From NCBI GenBank assembly GCA_025350985.1, contig JANXWU010000187.1, forward strand, positions 1 through 7,330: a DNA stretch of 7,330 nt, written 5' to 3'. The position numbers and the translations under genes were made by a program. Below, in pieces: positions 5,994 through 7,330 of the stretch. The notes beneath the pieces are model-generated. The model made no database searches and was not told the DNA's origin. It was given only the letters and a program-made list of their open reading frames with translations. How positions within the stretch are numbered: the stretch's first letter is position 1; each line of letters opens with the position of its first letter. Source of the DNA: Spartobacteria bacterium (GTDB lineage Bacteria > Verrucomicrobiota > Verrucomicrobiia > Chthoniobacterales > Chthoniobacteraceae).

Positions 5994-7330
5994 ACCGTCC
6001 GCCTTTGTTTCGCGTCGGCGAGGGCGTCGAGGACGAGCTGTTGTTTCAATAACTCCGGCAGCACGATCGGGTGCGCGTTGTAGCCTCCGGGAAAAATCAC
6101 GTAGGTCGGCACGCCGGCTTTGCCAAATGTTTTCAGCAGCGCCGAGATGTCCTCGTCGCGATTGGTCCAGTCGGCTTTTAGGAAAATCACGTCGTCGCGT
6201 TTGAACGCCTCCTGAACCGGCGCGGTGGCGAGCACGAGTTTTTCATTCACTTTGCAGTTCACGCACCACTCGGCCGTGAAATCGACGAACACCGTCCGCC
6301 CCTGTCCCAGCGCGGCTTTCAGGACCTCGGAGAATTTTTGCGCGGGCTTTAAGACCGGCGGCAGTTGAACCACGAGGAAATAGAAAATGCCGCCTGCGAC
6401 AATGAGGACGATGGCAAGCCACGCGTTTCGTTTCGTCGCCGGCGAGGCGTCGAAGCCGGTGAATGCGCCCTTGATCCAACAAGCCAGCGCGAGGGCAATG
6501 AGAAAACCGCCCGTCCAAATCAAGCCGTCGATGCCGCGTTGAAACGCCACGATCCGCACCAGCCACAGGACCGTCGCGAGCAGCAGAAAGCCCATGAATT
6601 GTTTGAGGCGCTCCATCCAGACGCCGGGCTTTGGCAGGAAGCGCATCCATGCCGGACGCGCGGTGAGCAGGACGTAGGGCAGACTCATGCCGCTGGCGAT
6701 GGCGAAGAACATCGCGAAGATGACGAGCGGCGGTTGCGCGAGCGCGAAGCCGAGCGCCGATCCGAGAATTGGGGCGGTGCAGGACGAGGCGAGGAGCGTC
6801 GCGAACACGCCGTGAAAAAACGCGCCCGCGTAACCCTCGCGCTGCGAGAGGTCGAGCATTTTCGCGCCCGCCGCACTCGGGACAAAAATTTCAAACACGC
6901 CGAAGAGATTGAGCGCGAACACAAGCATGACCGCGCTCATGCCGATGACGAAAAATGAGTTCTGAAACTGAAACGCCCAGTTCAAATGAAAGATCGAAAA
7001 AACCGCCGCGAGTCCGAGAAACCACGCGAAGACTCCCGCGACGAAGGCCAGTCCGAGCCGGAAGATTTTCTTCGGCTCCTCGCCCGCCTGTTTCATGAAG
7101 CCGACGATCTTCAGCGAGATCACCGGCAGCACGCACGGCATGAAGTTGAGGATGAAGCCGCCGAGCAACCCGAGCGCGAGATTGTAGAGGAGGGTAAACG
7201 ACGAAATGGGCGGAGACGGGGCGGTGGTCCCAGGCGCGGAGGCGCTGCCAGAGCTAGCCGCCGGGATTAACCAGCTCTCTCGCGATTCGCCAGTGCCGAG
7301 GACGAGCAGGCCGGCGAGGCGGTCCGGCTG
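5984..7330 (-). CDS. dsbD: DsbD/ScsB-type thiol:disulfide interchange protein, N-terminus outside the window
   Basis: This inner-membrane reductase passes electrons from cytoplasmic thioredoxin across the membrane to periplasmic thiol proteins. Of the protein, 448 residues are visible, running open from the right edge; the true start is outside. Residues 1-40 look like the tail of the periplasmic N-terminal domain (LAGLLVLG, then a Ser/Pro/Ala-rich linker). About 44-320 form the multi-pass DsbD-beta domain with its redox cysteine pair: Cys66 in NFMPCVLPVISLK and Cys184 in ASSCTAPILGSALGFAL. The C-terminal thioredoxin-like gamma domain carries AEWCVNCK (Cys356 and Cys359) and a cis-proline loop AGVPTY (Pro408). 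All four redox cysteines visible in the beta and gamma domains are intact. An in-frame TTG at 7168 falls inside the first membrane segment and cannot be the start, because DsbD-like sequence (TLLYNLALG) continues upstream of it. The gene converges on the transporter gene with a 26-base gap and ends in a probable terminator. Confidence 0.93.
   Translation of the reverse strand, partial: QPDRLAGLLVLGTGESRESWLIPAASSGSASAPGTTAPSPPISSFTLLYNLALGLLGGFILNFMPCVLPVISLKIVGFMKQAGEEPKKIFRLGLAFVAGVFAWFLGLAAVFSIFHLNWAFQFQNSFFVIGMSAVMLVFALNLFGVFEIFVPSAAGAKMLDLSQREGYAGAFFHGVFATLLASSCTAPILGSALGFALAQPPLVIFAMFFAIASGMSLPYVLLTARPAWMRFLPKPGVWMERLKQFMGFLLLATVLWLVRIVAFQRGIDGLIWTGGFLIALALACWIKGAFTGFDASPATKRNAWLAIVLIVAGGIFYFLVVQLPPVLKPAQKFSEVLKAALGQGRTVFVDFTAEWCVNCKVNEKLVLATAPVQEAFKRDDVIFLKADWTNRDEDISALLKTFGKAGVPTYVIFPGGYNAHPIVLPELLKQQLVLDALADAKQRRTVPR

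Overview
This is a 7.3 kb stretch of GC-rich bacterial chromosome with five protein genes and almost no non-coding DNA. No RNA gene, CRISPR array, insertion sequence or other sign of a mobile element is visible. The gene mix, the scarcity of good Shine-Dalgarno sites and a short TTCATCC-type heptamer repeat would fit Verrucomicrobiota or a related PVC-group lineage. That placement is only an impression and has not been tested by any search.

Layout. (1) Positions 1-4957 carry three genes on the minus strand, read in the order glycosyltransferase, GH130 enzyme, serS. The first is a 759-residue two-domain protein: a GT4-type glycosyltransferase fused to a C-terminal alpha/alpha-toroid-like domain. 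Thirteen bases after its stop codon begins a GH130 glycoside phosphorylase or mannosidase-like protein. Seventy-four bases further on comes seryl-tRNA synthetase, which runs off the left edge before its motif 3. (2) Positions 4958-5042 form a short divergent intergenic region with four tandem copies of a 7-bp unit. (3) Positions 5043-5957 on the plus strand encode an EamA/DMT-family membrane transporter, most likely starting at a GTG. (4) Positions 5984-7330 on the minus strand hold the C-terminal 448 residues of a DsbD/ScsB-type thiol:disulfide reductase. It converges on the transporter gene, and a probable intrinsic terminator overlaps its stop codon.

How the genes work together. The glycosyltransferase-toroid protein and the GH130 protein are tightly linked and probably co-transcribed. 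The simplest reading is a cytoplasmic module that builds a glycan or glycoside, perhaps mannose-based, and remodels or phosphorolyses it. The substrate cannot be read from sequence. serS may be transcribed from the same operon but is a housekeeping gene. The EamA transporter and DsbD appear functionally separate. The most interesting part of the window is the GT4-toroid/GH130 pair. It looks like an under-characterised version of known families, not an entirely new system.
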